DNA of 64,000 nucleotides from Prevotella sp. GTDB taxonomy: Bacteria > Bacteroidota > Bacteroidia > Bacteroidales > Bacteroidaceae. The notes under the pieces were generated by a model, which worked only from the letters and a program-made list of their open reading frames with translations, was not told where the DNA came from and did no database searches. The first letter of the stretch is position 1. The number at the start of each line of letters is the position of its first letter. Positions 37,256-45,691 of the stretch are shown in pieces. The position numbers were made by a program, and so were the translations under genes. The stretch lies in assembly GCA_017443345.1 (NCBI GenBank), contig JAFSNR010000030.1, positions 1 through 64,000 of the forward strand. Direction: 5' to 3'.

Positions 37256-37280
37256 GGGAATAACCCTGGGTTATTTTTCA
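37256..37280. terminator. Hairpin terminator between convergent CxxCH genes
   Basis: AATAACC-CTG-GGTTATT (37259-37275) is a perfect 7-bp hairpin followed by TTT. It lies in a 49-base gap between convergent genes, inside a wider inverted repeat GGCACTTATT (37224-37233) / AATAAGTGCC (37280-37289). It probably works in both directions. Confidence 0.65.
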
Positions 37281-37291
37281 ATAAGTGCCAC

Positions 37292-38764
37292 TTATTGACG
37301 CACCCTTGTTTCCACCCGCTTATCAGACACGATTTCCCTGCCTGCCTCGTAGGCATCAAACTCGACCTTCGCCTTCGTGAAATCAGGGGTGTTGAAGGAA
37401 TAGATGCTCTCTGCATAATACTCCTGCGGATTCCGCTGGGGCAGCAGGAAAGGCTTCGAGAAACGGCCCTGCTCGTCGACACTGGTCAGATAAAGACGGC
37501 TATAGAGCCCATCCTCACGACGACTGGTGAAGACAATCCAATGGGAATTCAGGTTCCAGTTGTGATAGCTGTCAGCCTTCGGGCTGTTGATCTCCTTCAG
37601 TTCACGCGCCTCCCCAGTATTCAAATCCAGAAGCCACTGGTCGCTCTCCTCATGCCAGATGGAGAAATAGCCATAATCCATCAGCGTGAAGAGCATATAC
37701 TTCCCATCATAGCTGGGACGTGGCCAAGTCAGGCTTTTCCCCATCGCCACCGCATTGAAGAGGGTATCGACCTTCTCTCCGAACCTGCCTGTCTCAGGAT
37801 CGAAGGCAATCTTGCATAGGTTGTACTTCTCCTCCTTATAATGGGCAGGATAGTCTTGTTGCTTGCAGGTCATATAATACAAGCTGCAACCATCAGGCGA
37901 GAATACGGGCGCATTCTCGCTCCAGTCCTTGGTCTGAAGGAGCGAGTCCGTCAGAAGCTCATGGGTCGCAGGATGATAGACGAACACGTCGCTCGAGAGA
38001 TCAAAGACCTCGATGCGCTCATTAGGCACGACATGGAAGCCCTGACGCGTCTGGTTGGTAGAGAAGGCGCAGTATTTCCCACTTGGATGCCAGTAAGGAT
38101 AGACCATCGAGCCCCCTAACTGGTCATTGCTTGCCTTCAGCCACTCGCGGCGGCCATCTATCTGGAACATCGTGGCACCATGATTGCCTCGTACGTGGAA
38201 TACAAACTGCGAAGGATCCGTCTGATGGGCAGTGTGGCAGTTGACACACATGCCTGGCACCTGGGTGTTCTCGATGATGGCATACTCGTCGAAGGATGAC
38301 AAGTCGCGCTGATACAGTCCCATGTGACTGAACACCTCATAGCCTGGAGCGATGCGGCGATAGGTCAGTCCCCACTCTTCCAAGGGATAGGCGCTGACTG
38401 CAACGGTAAAGTCCTTGTACTGCTTCCATTGGCCGTCCTTCCGTTCACAAACCGTAAAGATGAGCTGTCCACCCACGTTCTGTGCCGTCAGCTGGTGCCA
38501 CTCGTCCACGTCGAAGTCAGCGAAATCTCCCTGAACGTGCAGTTCACCACCCTTAGAACCCTTCACCACGACGTCTATACGATCTACAGCATCGTCCACG
38601 CTGTTGAAGTTCAGCGGAGCGATCTCCGCAGGTATCGTCACACCGACATAGTCAGGATAGATCGCCGGCAGCTTATCCACCTTTACTGGATTCTCCACTC
38701 TGCTGGTACAGCCTAGTACAATTAGTAAGACTAGTAAGACTAGTATATTTCGCCTCTTCTTCAT
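37292..38764 (-). CDS. CxxCH lipoprotein with TolB-like beta-propeller, copy 2
   Basis: The start is ATG 38764 (MKKRRNILVLLVLLIVLGC, lipobox Cys19), which overlaps the stop of the upstream membrane protein as ATGA (38761-38764). This gives 490 residues. The shared N-terminal domain is PAIYPDYVGVTIPAEIAPLN. The haem-type motif is CVNCHTAHQ (C173, C176, H177), followed by a conserved VRGNHGATM. Propeller blades come next (YWHPSGKYCAFSTNQ, then VFSPDGCSLYYMTC, then RPSYDGKYMLFTLMDYG). The signal peptide is encoded by repeated AGTAAGACT units. It is the third gene of a minus-strand run. Confidence 0.78.
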   Translation of the reverse strand: MKKRRNILVLLVLLIVLGCTSRVENPVKVDKLPAIYPDYVGVTIPAEIAPLNFNSVDDAVDRIDVVVKGSKGGELHVQGDFADFDVDEWHQLTAQNVGGQLIFTVCERKDGQWKQYKDFTVAVSAYPLEEWGLTYRRIAPGYEVFSHMGLYQRDLSSFDEYAIIENTQVPGMCVNCHTAHQTDPSQFVFHVRGNHGATMFQIDGRREWLKASNDQLGGSMVYPYWHPSGKYCAFSTNQTRQGFHVVPNERIEVFDLSSDVFVYHPATHELLTDSLLQTKDWSENAPVFSPDGCSLYYMTCKQQDYPAHYKEEKYNLCKIAFDPETGRFGEKVDTLFNAVAMGKSLTWPRPSYDGKYMLFTLMDYGYFSIWHEESDQWLLDLNTGEARELKEINSPKADSYHNWNLNSHWIVFTSRREDGLYSRLYLTSVDEQGRFSKPFLLPQRNPQEYYAESIYSFNTPDFTKAKVEFDAYEAGREIVSDKRVETRVRQ

Positions 38765-40455
38765 TTCCCTGCCATTAAGTAATACCATACTGTATTTCTG
38801 AACTGTTGCAGTCCGGGGGCATCCTTACCTCCTGCAGAATAGATTCGCGAGAAATCATTCAGCTGCTGAAGAACCAACGGACTGACAAGCCCCTGAGGAG
38901 ACAGCTGACGCTGCTGCATGAAACCAAAGGCAATGGCCTCCTGACAACTGCGGGGATTATACCGCGTCTGGCTCTGCACATACTGGGCATATTGCATGAA
39001 GCGGGGCACGTCCTTTTCCAGCAGCGGTATCATCAGCAGGTACTGGGCTGCCATCTGATTCTGATGGTCGTGCATGAACAACTGCCCGCATATCCTGTCC
39101 AGCTCCGTGTCGCTGAACAGGAAGTCCTCCTGCAGGCGATAGCGTCGCAGCGTTCCGTAGAGCGGATGCGCATTGATGGCCTTCTCGTCGCCCAGCATGG
39201 CGCGCATACGCCCAGCCCAGGGACGATAGAAAATAGTCTTCTCCAACATCCTGATATATTTCTCCGCCACCTTGTACTGTCCGTTGATCATGTTGGTCTC
39301 CACCAGTCGTTTCAACACACGGGCACTCTTATTATAATTAGGTATCGCCTCCATCGCCTCGAAAGCTAAGCGCTGGGCTGTGTTCACCAGTCCGAGGTGG
39401 AAATAGATCTCACCCGTCAGCTGCGTGGTGGCGAAATTGCGCTCAAACTTCGGTAATAATCCCTGTGTGCCACGCTGATAGAAGTCGAAAGCACGTTCAC
39501 CAAGCTGATTGGTCATGCCCAAAGCCAGATTCGTGGCACTCACGCTCATGGGCAGATCTGGCATCTGCTGTTCTGCCTTACGAATGATACTATTCCAGTC
39601 GTTGACACGCACCAAATGGTCATATTCGATCAAGTCGTATTTCCTCGTATCAAAGCCAAACTTCTGAGGGACGAGCAGCAGCATGGCCACCACTACCGCC
39701 TGAGCATAGACCATCCATCGCTTAGGCTGTGGCAGTTTCCTACTGAAAAGCGACAACAGGACTATGACCAACAAGATGGCCATCAGCGAATAAGGTATTA
39801 CCTCTGGCACGCGATAGTAGCTGATACCTAATATAATCCTCGACATCGGGAAAGGCTGATAGTGGGCACTCAGCAGCATCAGCGCCAAGGCATAGACGAC
39901 TGCAGGAATGGCCACAGACAATGGCCACATCAGCACAGCCACCAACAACACGACAGGTCCTAGGAGCCAATAAAGCACAGGGATCAAGACCAATGCCAAT
40001 ACCCACTTCATCCATAAGGCACACGATAATCGTCGCCAGCCTAAGGCAGCAGCCATCGCCAGCACCAATGCCACGACATAAGTCAGCATGACGTTCTCAT
40101 CGCCCATCGCGTACCATAATATAATAACAGGGATAAAGCTCAGCAGATAATACCCACGCTCCGTCTTCATCAGTCGCCATGTAAGCCGTTGTACCAACAT
40201 ATAGAGCAATGCCAGTATCAGCGCACCAATGACCACACCATTATAGAACTGCACGAGGAACTCTGCTATATATCTGGCGAAGCCCCCAGGTTCAGCCATC
40301 CGCGCACAGAAATAGTCGCTGTCGAAGAGGAACATCTGTAACTGCTCCTGATAAGTCAGCGCAAAAGGATAGCGGACGCCCCAGAAGAGGAACACCATAA
40401 GGCCAAAGGCCAGCGTCGACAGCAGTCGTGCGTGCTTACTCAGGAATTTCTTCAT
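38761..40455 (-). CDS. DUF6057-like polytopic membrane protein, copy 2
   Basis: From ATG 40455 (MKKFLSKHARLLS) it has 564 residues; a start four codons upstream (40467) is also possible. The signature YPFALTYQEQLQMFLFDSDY, then EPGGFARYIAEFLVQFYNG, is the same as in copies 1 and 3. About ten hydrophobic segments fill the first ~280 residues, and a helical, TPR-like soluble half follows. Its 5' end overlaps the DUF4369-type gene by ~20-30 bases and its stop overlaps the partner lipoprotein start (ATGA), so all three are translationally linked. Confidence 0.75.
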   Translation of the reverse strand: MKKFLSKHARLLSTLAFGLMVFLFWGVRYPFALTYQEQLQMFLFDSDYFCARMAEPGGFARYIAEFLVQFYNGVVIGALILALLYMLVQRLTWRLMKTERGYYLLSFIPVIILWYAMGDENVMLTYVVALVLAMAAALGWRRLSCALWMKWVLALVLIPVLYWLLGPVVLLVAVLMWPLSVAIPAVVYALALMLLSAHYQPFPMSRIILGISYYRVPEVIPYSLMAILLVIVLLSLFSRKLPQPKRWMVYAQAVVVAMLLLVPQKFGFDTRKYDLIEYDHLVRVNDWNSIIRKAEQQMPDLPMSVSATNLALGMTNQLGERAFDFYQRGTQGLLPKFERNFATTQLTGEIYFHLGLVNTAQRLAFEAMEAIPNYNKSARVLKRLVETNMINGQYKVAEKYIRMLEKTIFYRPWAGRMRAMLGDEKAINAHPLYGTLRRYRLQEDFLFSDTELDRICGQLFMHDHQNQMAAQYLLMIPLLEKDVPRFMQYAQYVQSQTRYNPRSCQEAIAFGFMQQRQLSPQGLVSPLVLQQLNDFSRIYSAGGKDAPGLQQFRNTVWYYLMAGK

Positions 40456-41101
40456 TCGTATCAGCATTGAATGTCTTGACAGAGCCGTCTGGCATCTTAC
40501 GCTTATACGTCAGCGGGAAGAGCCCCTTCAGAAAATCGTGAAGGGCACCCTCCTTCATGTTCTCAGCCAACTGACGACTATATCTCTTATATGCCAGATG
40601 TACCTCATGGCCCTCCTGCTCGATTTTGGCAGCCTCCTCCATCATCTCTTTCTCTCGCAGCATTCCGACCGTGCGGTTGTACATGGCATATTCCTGACGA
40701 TACTTCTCGGTAGCCTCTTTCCACGCTTGTAGCGAATCATTCTGAGGAGTGCCTCCTGCAGAACTGATGGAATCAATCGTCACCTGAATGTGGCCAGGCT
40801 CACCGACAATAAGCAACGGCTGGACTCCCATGCGATAATGATAGTCGAGCAGGATCTGATACATCTGCATCGTATCCTTCGTAAAGTCCTTGGTAAAGTG
40901 GAACTTACCGTTGGTAATCTCCATCGAGTCGACATACTCTGCTGTCTTCGGCCCATTGATAGGTACTACGAAGATGCGCTTGCCCTCGTACTGTTCACCG
41001 TTCACTGTGCCCTCGATATAGCACTTGCCGTCGTTCTGCTTGCAACTGTAGAACATCGTCGCAGTTGCCACAGCCATAAAGCATAATAGAATCTTCTTCA
41101 T
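40436..41101 (-). CDS. DUF4369-type lipoprotein
   Basis: This 221-residue protein has a lipoprotein signal (TMFYSC, Cys ~20). Residues ~25-125 match the DUF4369 pattern found in front of thioredoxin-like domains in Bacteroidetes (CYIEGTVNGEQYEGKRIFVV, then DSMEITNGKFHFT). A helical segment follows, but no thioredoxin CxxC is present, so it is a DUF4369 module without the redox domain. It lies 2 bases after copy 3 of the CxxCH lipoprotein and overlaps the next membrane protein, and is the only extra gene inside the two minus-strand modules. Confidence 0.65.
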   Translation of the reverse strand: MKKILLCFMAVATATMFYSCKQNDGKCYIEGTVNGEQYEGKRIFVVPINGPKTAEYVDSMEITNGKFHFTKDFTKDTMQMYQILLDYHYRMGVQPLLIVGEPGHIQVTIDSISSAGGTPQNDSLQAWKEATEKYRQEYAMYNRTVGMLREKEMMEEAAKIEQEGHEVHLAYKRYSRQLAENMKEGALHDFLKGLFPLTYKRKMPDGSVKTFNADTNEEIPE

Positions 41102-41103
41102 CT

Positions 41104-42576
41104 TTATCTTATATTAACTTGTTCACGTTTATTGTCAAACACCTGACGATACGCCTCGTGGGCATCGAAATCCACCTTTGTCTTGGTGAAGTCCGGACAG
41201 TTATAGGCATCCATCATCTCCAAGTAGTACTTCTTGGGATTTCGCTGAGGAAGCAGGAAGGGCTTGGAGACTCTTCCCTGCTCGTCGATACTGGCGAGAT
41301 AGAGTTTGGTATACATGCCGTCCTCACGCTTGGAAGAGAAGACAAACCAACGGCTGTTATCGCTCCAGTTATGGAAACTCTCAGATTGCCGGCTGTTCAC
41401 TTCCTTCAACTCACGCGTCACTCCAGTCTTCAGATCCATCAGCCATAAGTCTGCATCATCCTGCGAGACTGGGAAATTGCCACGACTGCTCACGCAGTAC
41501 ATCAGCCAGCGACCATCATAAGAAGGACGCGCCAAAACGTAGCTCTGATCCGTAGCAGGACCATTCAAAAGTGTGTCAACCGTCTCACCGAGCCGTCCTT
41601 TCTCTGCATCGAAGGCAATGCGACAAAGCGAACACTTCACCTTCTCATATTCTGCCGGCACGCGACAGGGCTTAGACGAACTGTAATAAAGCCATCTGCC
41701 ATCATGCGAGAAAGCAGGGAAAATCTCCAGATCCTCCGTCTGAAGCAGGGGCGAGAGGATCAGTTCGTTCGTTCGCGTATCCAGGACCTCTACATTGCTG
41801 AACTTATGGTAGACCTCAATGCGCTGTCCTGTACCTGTGAAGAAACTCTGATGAACGGAGTTTACCGCCAGTGCCACATAGTCGCCCTGAGGATGCCAGT
41901 AACTATAGGAACCAGCAGCCTTCGTGGAGTCAGTCTTAGTCTCTAACCAGATTTGCTCACCGTCTTTCTGAATCATGGTGCCACCACCCTCGCCTCGCAT
42001 CTGCAAAGTGATACGTTCAGGATTCGTACGATTGGCTGTATGACAGTTAAAGCAACGCCCAGGTACAGCAGACTCCGTGAGAATGGCATATTCATCAAAG
42101 CTGCTGAGATCGCGCTGCCAGATACCAATATCACCACCCACCTCATAGCCTGGTTTGATGCGGCGATACGTCAGTCCCCACTCATCGAGCCGGTCTTTGC
42201 TGACAAAGACGTCAAAGTCGTCATACTGCAGCCATTGTCCGCCTGCCTTGATACGAACCGTGAATGTGATTTTCCCACCTTCATTCTGTCTGGTCAATGC
42301 CTGCCAGTCGTCGATGTCGAAATCGGCCCAATCACCACGAGAACGAATCTCTCCGCCTTTACTGCCAAAGGCAAGGACATCCATATCGTCGAAGTTCTCA
42401 TTAACTAAGTTGAAGTTCAGTGGAGCAATGTCAGAAGGAATCGTCACACCAATATAATCAGGATATATCTCCGGCAATCTGCCTGCACGCGCAAGGCTTT
42501 TCGGTTCTGAAGAACAAGCCACGAACAGCAAGCAACCTACGAGCAACTGCAAACTATAATCTACACGCCTACTCAT
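41104..42576 (-). CDS. CxxCH lipoprotein with TolB-like beta-propeller, copy 3
   Basis: This 490-residue protein starts in the stop of the upstream membrane protein (ATGA, 42573-42576). The lipobox is LLFVAC (Cys21). It has the shared domain PEIYPDYIGVTIPSDIAPLN, the haem-type motif CFNCHTANR (C175, C178, H179), then QMRGEGGGTM, and propeller blades (YWHPQGDYVALAVNS, then AFSHDGRWLYYSSSK, then RPSYDGRWLMYCVSS). It is closer to copy 2 than to copy 1 by eye. The conserved placement of one CxxCH per copy argues that the motif is functional. Confidence 0.78.
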   Translation of the reverse strand: MSRRVDYSLQLLVGCLLFVACSSEPKSLARAGRLPEIYPDYIGVTIPSDIAPLNFNLVNENFDDMDVLAFGSKGGEIRSRGDWADFDIDDWQALTRQNEGGKITFTVRIKAGGQWLQYDDFDVFVSKDRLDEWGLTYRRIKPGYEVGGDIGIWQRDLSSFDEYAILTESAVPGRCFNCHTANRTNPERITLQMRGEGGGTMIQKDGEQIWLETKTDSTKAAGSYSYWHPQGDYVALAVNSVHQSFFTGTGQRIEVYHKFSNVEVLDTRTNELILSPLLQTEDLEIFPAFSHDGRWLYYSSSKPCRVPAEYEKVKCSLCRIAFDAEKGRLGETVDTLLNGPATDQSYVLARPSYDGRWLMYCVSSRGNFPVSQDDADLWLMDLKTGVTRELKEVNSRQSESFHNWSDNSRWFVFSSKREDGMYTKLYLASIDEQGRVSKPFLLPQRNPKKYYLEMMDAYNCPDFTKTKVDFDAHEAYRQVFDNKREQVNIR

Positions 42577-44081
42577 CGTCCTGTCCTCCCTCCTATCATT
42601 CTTTTGGCGTAGTCAGCAAAGGGCGACCCTTGCACGTTGCCTTGCATCTGGATGCAGCGCACGACGTCCTGATAGCCCAGCGGCATCTGACGATAGCCAC
42701 CATACTGCTGAGCCAGACCCAAATACTGTTGAAAACCTTTGATATCTCCCTTCAGGAGCAACTGCCCCAGGAAGTAGTCAAGAGCCATTTTATTCTCTGT
42801 ATTGTTCATGAAAAGCAAACCAAACATCTTGTCGATTTCCTCGTAGCTATAGAGGAAGTTCTCCTTATATCTCAGCTGGCGCAGTTTCCCATAGACGGGG
42901 TGAGCATTGATGGCCGCCTCATCTCTCATCATCGACTCAGCCTCTTCAGCCCAACCACGATAGAACAGCGACTTCTTCAGCAGATTGATTTGCTTGCGAG
43001 CCGTTTTGTAATGCCCGTTGACAATCATACACTCCGCAATGCGCTTCGTACAGCGACCACTCTTCCTGCCATTCAATATCGACTCCTGCGTATCAAACAT
43101 ATACCGCTGGGCAGAGTTTACCATGCCTAAGCGCCAAAATGCTTCTGCTGAGGGGAGCATTGAAGTCAGGTCACGAGTACGAGGCATGATAAGTGCATCC
43201 TCACCACTCTGCCAGAAATCGAACATACGATCAGCCAACAAGCGTTTCTGCGACAAGGCGAGATTCACACAGTTCGACCAGAACGGTGTGCGCACCTGAT
43301 ACTCTCCAGCACGTTTGACGATGTCATCCCAGCGCTCATGACGCACCAGATAATCCATGCGGATCAACTCATACATCTCCTTATCGTAACCATTCAGTTG
43401 GGGATAATGAAGAGGAATACGGTAATAGTTCAGGCCTGCCATCACCTGTTGCAACGGCCATTGTGGTAACAGCCAGGCATAGACCATCAACTGCACTGCC
43501 ATTAACCAACCTGCTGACCACAGATGCTTCCAGCCAAGTTGTATCACTCGAATGATGACATAAAGCCATACCGCAGGACCTAACAGCCAATAAGCCACAG
43601 GGAGAATTAAAGCATCTGTCCAAGAGAAAGCCTTTTCCATCCTCATACAAGCCAATGCCAAAGCCAGGACAACTGCCACTGGCAGCGACAACAACATATT
43701 GATATCGCCCATCAGCCATAGCAGCAGAGCTACAGGTAAGAGACTCAGAATCTCCCACCACCTTTCACCTTTCACCTTACATTTTCCACTTCTTATGAGT
43801 CTCGCTGCTAGTCGCTGTAAAGTCACAAAGAGCAATGCCAACAACAAAGTTCCCAGCCAATCCAAGTAATAAAACTGCACGAAAAACTCGCCTAACCAAT
43901 CAGCCAGACCTCCTGGCAAACTCACACGTTCCAAGAAGTAATCGTTCGTCCAAAGAAAAAGCTGATACTGCTCCTGGTAAGACATCGCATGAGGATAGGC
44001 CACATACCAAAACAAGAAAACGGCGATGCCCACAAGCATCGACCATCCCCAATCCAGGTATCGTAGTTTTGCCTTCCTCAT
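42573..44081 (-). CDS. DUF6057-like polytopic membrane protein, copy 3
   Basis: I place the start at ATG 44081 (MRKAKLRYLDWGWSMLVG), not at 44150. A full promoter (TTTG-N20-TAATTTTG) lies at 44090-44121, so the longer start would be upstream of transcription. This gives 502 residues. The signature is YPHAMSYQEQYQLFLWTNDY, then LPGGLADWLGEFFVQFYYL. Roughly nine or ten membrane helices and a helical soluble half follow, as in copy 2. It is the first gene of a five-gene operon: membrane protein 3, CxxCH 3, DUF4369, membrane protein 2, CxxCH 2. Confidence 0.78.
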   Translation of the reverse strand: MRKAKLRYLDWGWSMLVGIAVFLFWYVAYPHAMSYQEQYQLFLWTNDYFLERVSLPGGLADWLGEFFVQFYYLDWLGTLLLALLFVTLQRLAARLIRSGKCKVKGERWWEILSLLPVALLLWLMGDINMLLSLPVAVVLALALACMRMEKAFSWTDALILPVAYWLLGPAVWLYVIIRVIQLGWKHLWSAGWLMAVQLMVYAWLLPQWPLQQVMAGLNYYRIPLHYPQLNGYDKEMYELIRMDYLVRHERWDDIVKRAGEYQVRTPFWSNCVNLALSQKRLLADRMFDFWQSGEDALIMPRTRDLTSMLPSAEAFWRLGMVNSAQRYMFDTQESILNGRKSGRCTKRIAECMIVNGHYKTARKQINLLKKSLFYRGWAEEAESMMRDEAAINAHPVYGKLRQLRYKENFLYSYEEIDKMFGLLFMNNTENKMALDYFLGQLLLKGDIKGFQQYLGLAQQYGGYRQMPLGYQDVVRCIQMQGNVQGSPFADYAKRMIGGRTGR

Positions 44082-44089
44082 AATCGCTG

Positions 44090-44121
44090 CAAAATTACAA
44101 CATTTCCTTGAAAGCACCAAA
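44090..44121 (-). promoter_or_regulatory. Promoter for the five-gene DUF6057/CxxCH operon
   Basis: On the minus strand TTTG (44118-44121), a 20-base spacer and TAATTTTG (44090-44097) fit the Bacteroidetes consensus exactly. The ATG at 44081 is only 8 bases beyond the -7 box, so the transcript should be almost leaderless. Confidence 0.75.
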
Positions 44122-44133
44122 TCTTTCCAATAC

Positions 44134-44166
44134 AAAAAGCCGCCCCACACACCTGTAGGGCGGCTT
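44134..44166 (-). terminator. Strong terminator after the Sus operon
   Basis: AAGCCGCCC (44137-44145) and GGGCGGCTT (44158-44166) pair perfectly (9 bp). On the minus strand a T run follows (complement of 44134-44138). It lies 20 bases beyond the stop of the surface lipoprotein and just ahead of the next operon's promoter. Confidence 0.85.
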
Positions 44167-44185
44167 GAGATTATAGAAGGGAAGA

Positions 44186-45652
44186 TTACTTCGCCTTGAA
44201 TTGCCAGAATGTAGCTTCACCCCAGCCACCGAGACCACCGAAGTCGCCACCATCAGGATATACAAGAGTCATCTTGTCGCCTGACACGTAAACCATCTCG
44301 AAGGTTGTAGGCATGTTTCCACCAGAGTTAATCTCGTATGGGAACAGGATGGTACCAGCTGTTGTATTCAGGTTAGCAACCTTCCACTCGTTAGCTACAG
44401 ACTCGTCGATCTCAAATGAACCGCTGTTGATGACAGAACCGTCACCAGCATGACGAGTAATAAGACCATCGGGAGTCAGTGTGAAGTATGCATCCATGCT
44501 CTCGTCACCGTGAGCATTGCCGTCGTTAGTGTGGTTGAGCTGACCCATGAACTCGGCCTCGCTGGTGACACCCCACCATTTTCCTGTAGCAACAGCATTG
44601 GCACCTGCACCACCGCAGTAACCCATGTTACCCCAGACAACACCGTCGAGAGCCTCGGTATTCCAGGTCCAGTCCTTGCCATTTTCATAGCCGTATGCCA
44701 TACCCTTCACGTCGCTATTGCTGTAGAAGTTCCAGAAAGTTGCCTCACCCCAGCCGCCAAGACTGTCGAAAGCACCTCCATCAGGATAGCAGAGCGTCAT
44801 CTTATCTGAGGTCAGATTTAGAATCTCATAAGTACCAGGAATATTGGCACCAGAGTTAATCTCATACGGCCATAGGATAGCCTTTGTTACAAGGTTACCA
44901 ACCTTCCACTCGCCATTAGGATTATAACCCTCAATGGAATAAGAATCATTTCGAATTGTGTTGCCACTGGCATCGTATGCAGTCAGGATACCATCCTCAG
45001 TGAACACCATATAAGCATTCATATCACCATCGCCTTGGTTGACACCGTCAGTAGAGTGCTGCAACTGCTGGTTAAACTCCTCAGTGCTGGTAACACCCCA
45101 CCACTTGGCACTACCAGTGGTAGCGACCTCGGCACCATTACCACCAGAATATCCCATATTACCCCATACAACACCATCAGGAGCTGTGGGATCCCACTTC
45201 CAGGTCTTCTTACCATAGTCGTTAGAAGCGATGAGACGGATCTCAGGCTTCAGCTCAGCAGCTACCTGAACGGTAAACTCGTGGGTAGCAACGACCTCTT
45301 CAAGATTAGCATTGATATACTTGAAGTAAACAGTCTGATTGGGATCAGAACCACGTGAAGGAACGAAGTTAAACACGCCACCAGCTGCTCCGCTATGAAG
45401 CTTAAACTCTGAACCGTCAGCCTTAATATAGTAGATATAGATACCTGACACATTAGGTATATTATACTTGATCCAGTTACCATCGGCTGCTGCTGTAGTG
45501 CAGGCCTCATCAGCATACTGTGAGAACGATGCGCCGTCGAGCAGGTTGCTGGAGGTATAGCTGTCAATGCTCATACTGCCGTCTTCCTTGATAGGATCAC
45601 AAGCTGTGAGCATGCCCAGTGCTACTGCGAACAATAATATTGATTTTTTCAT
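44186..45652 (-). CDS. Sus-operon surface lipoprotein with duplicated domain
   Basis: This 488-residue protein has a lipobox (MLTAC, Cys18), then an N-terminal Ig-like domain (~20-150) as in SusE/SusF-type proteins. Two tandem ~150-residue repeats follow, ~158-315 and ~325-488. Each runs DGVVWGNMGYxGG, KWWGVTS, PYEINSG, DKMTLxYPDGG, and ends GGWGEATFWxF. The many exposed Trp and Gly residues suggest glycan binding, though no named carbohydrate-binding family is recognised. It is the third gene behind susC and susD and is probably an outer-surface binding lipoprotein for the same substrate. Confidence 0.75.
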   Translation of the reverse strand: MKKSILLFAVALGMLTACDPIKEDGSMSIDSYTSSNLLDGASFSQYADEACTTAAADGNWIKYNIPNVSGIYIYYIKADGSEFKLHSGAAGGVFNFVPSRGSDPNQTVYFKYINANLEEVVATHEFTVQVAAELKPEIRLIASNDYGKKTWKWDPTAPDGVVWGNMGYSGGNGAEVATTGSAKWWGVTSTEEFNQQLQHSTDGVNQGDGDMNAYMVFTEDGILTAYDASGNTIRNDSYSIEGYNPNGEWKVGNLVTKAILWPYEINSGANIPGTYEILNLTSDKMTLCYPDGGAFDSLGGWGEATFWNFYSNSDVKGMAYGYENGKDWTWNTEALDGVVWGNMGYCGGAGANAVATGKWWGVTSEAEFMGQLNHTNDGNAHGDESMDAYFTLTPDGLITRHAGDGSVINSGSFEIDESVANEWKVANLNTTAGTILFPYEINSGGNMPTTFEMVYVSGDKMTLVYPDGGDFGGLGGWGEATFWQFKAK

Positions 45653-45691
45653 ATTGTTTTATTCTCTTAATTCTACATTCTTAACTCTTAA

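Noticed and set aside
36988..37482. 164-codon minus-strand frame spanning the convergent CxxCH genes
   Set aside because: It crosses the terminator hairpin and overlaps two real genes; no protein family is visible.
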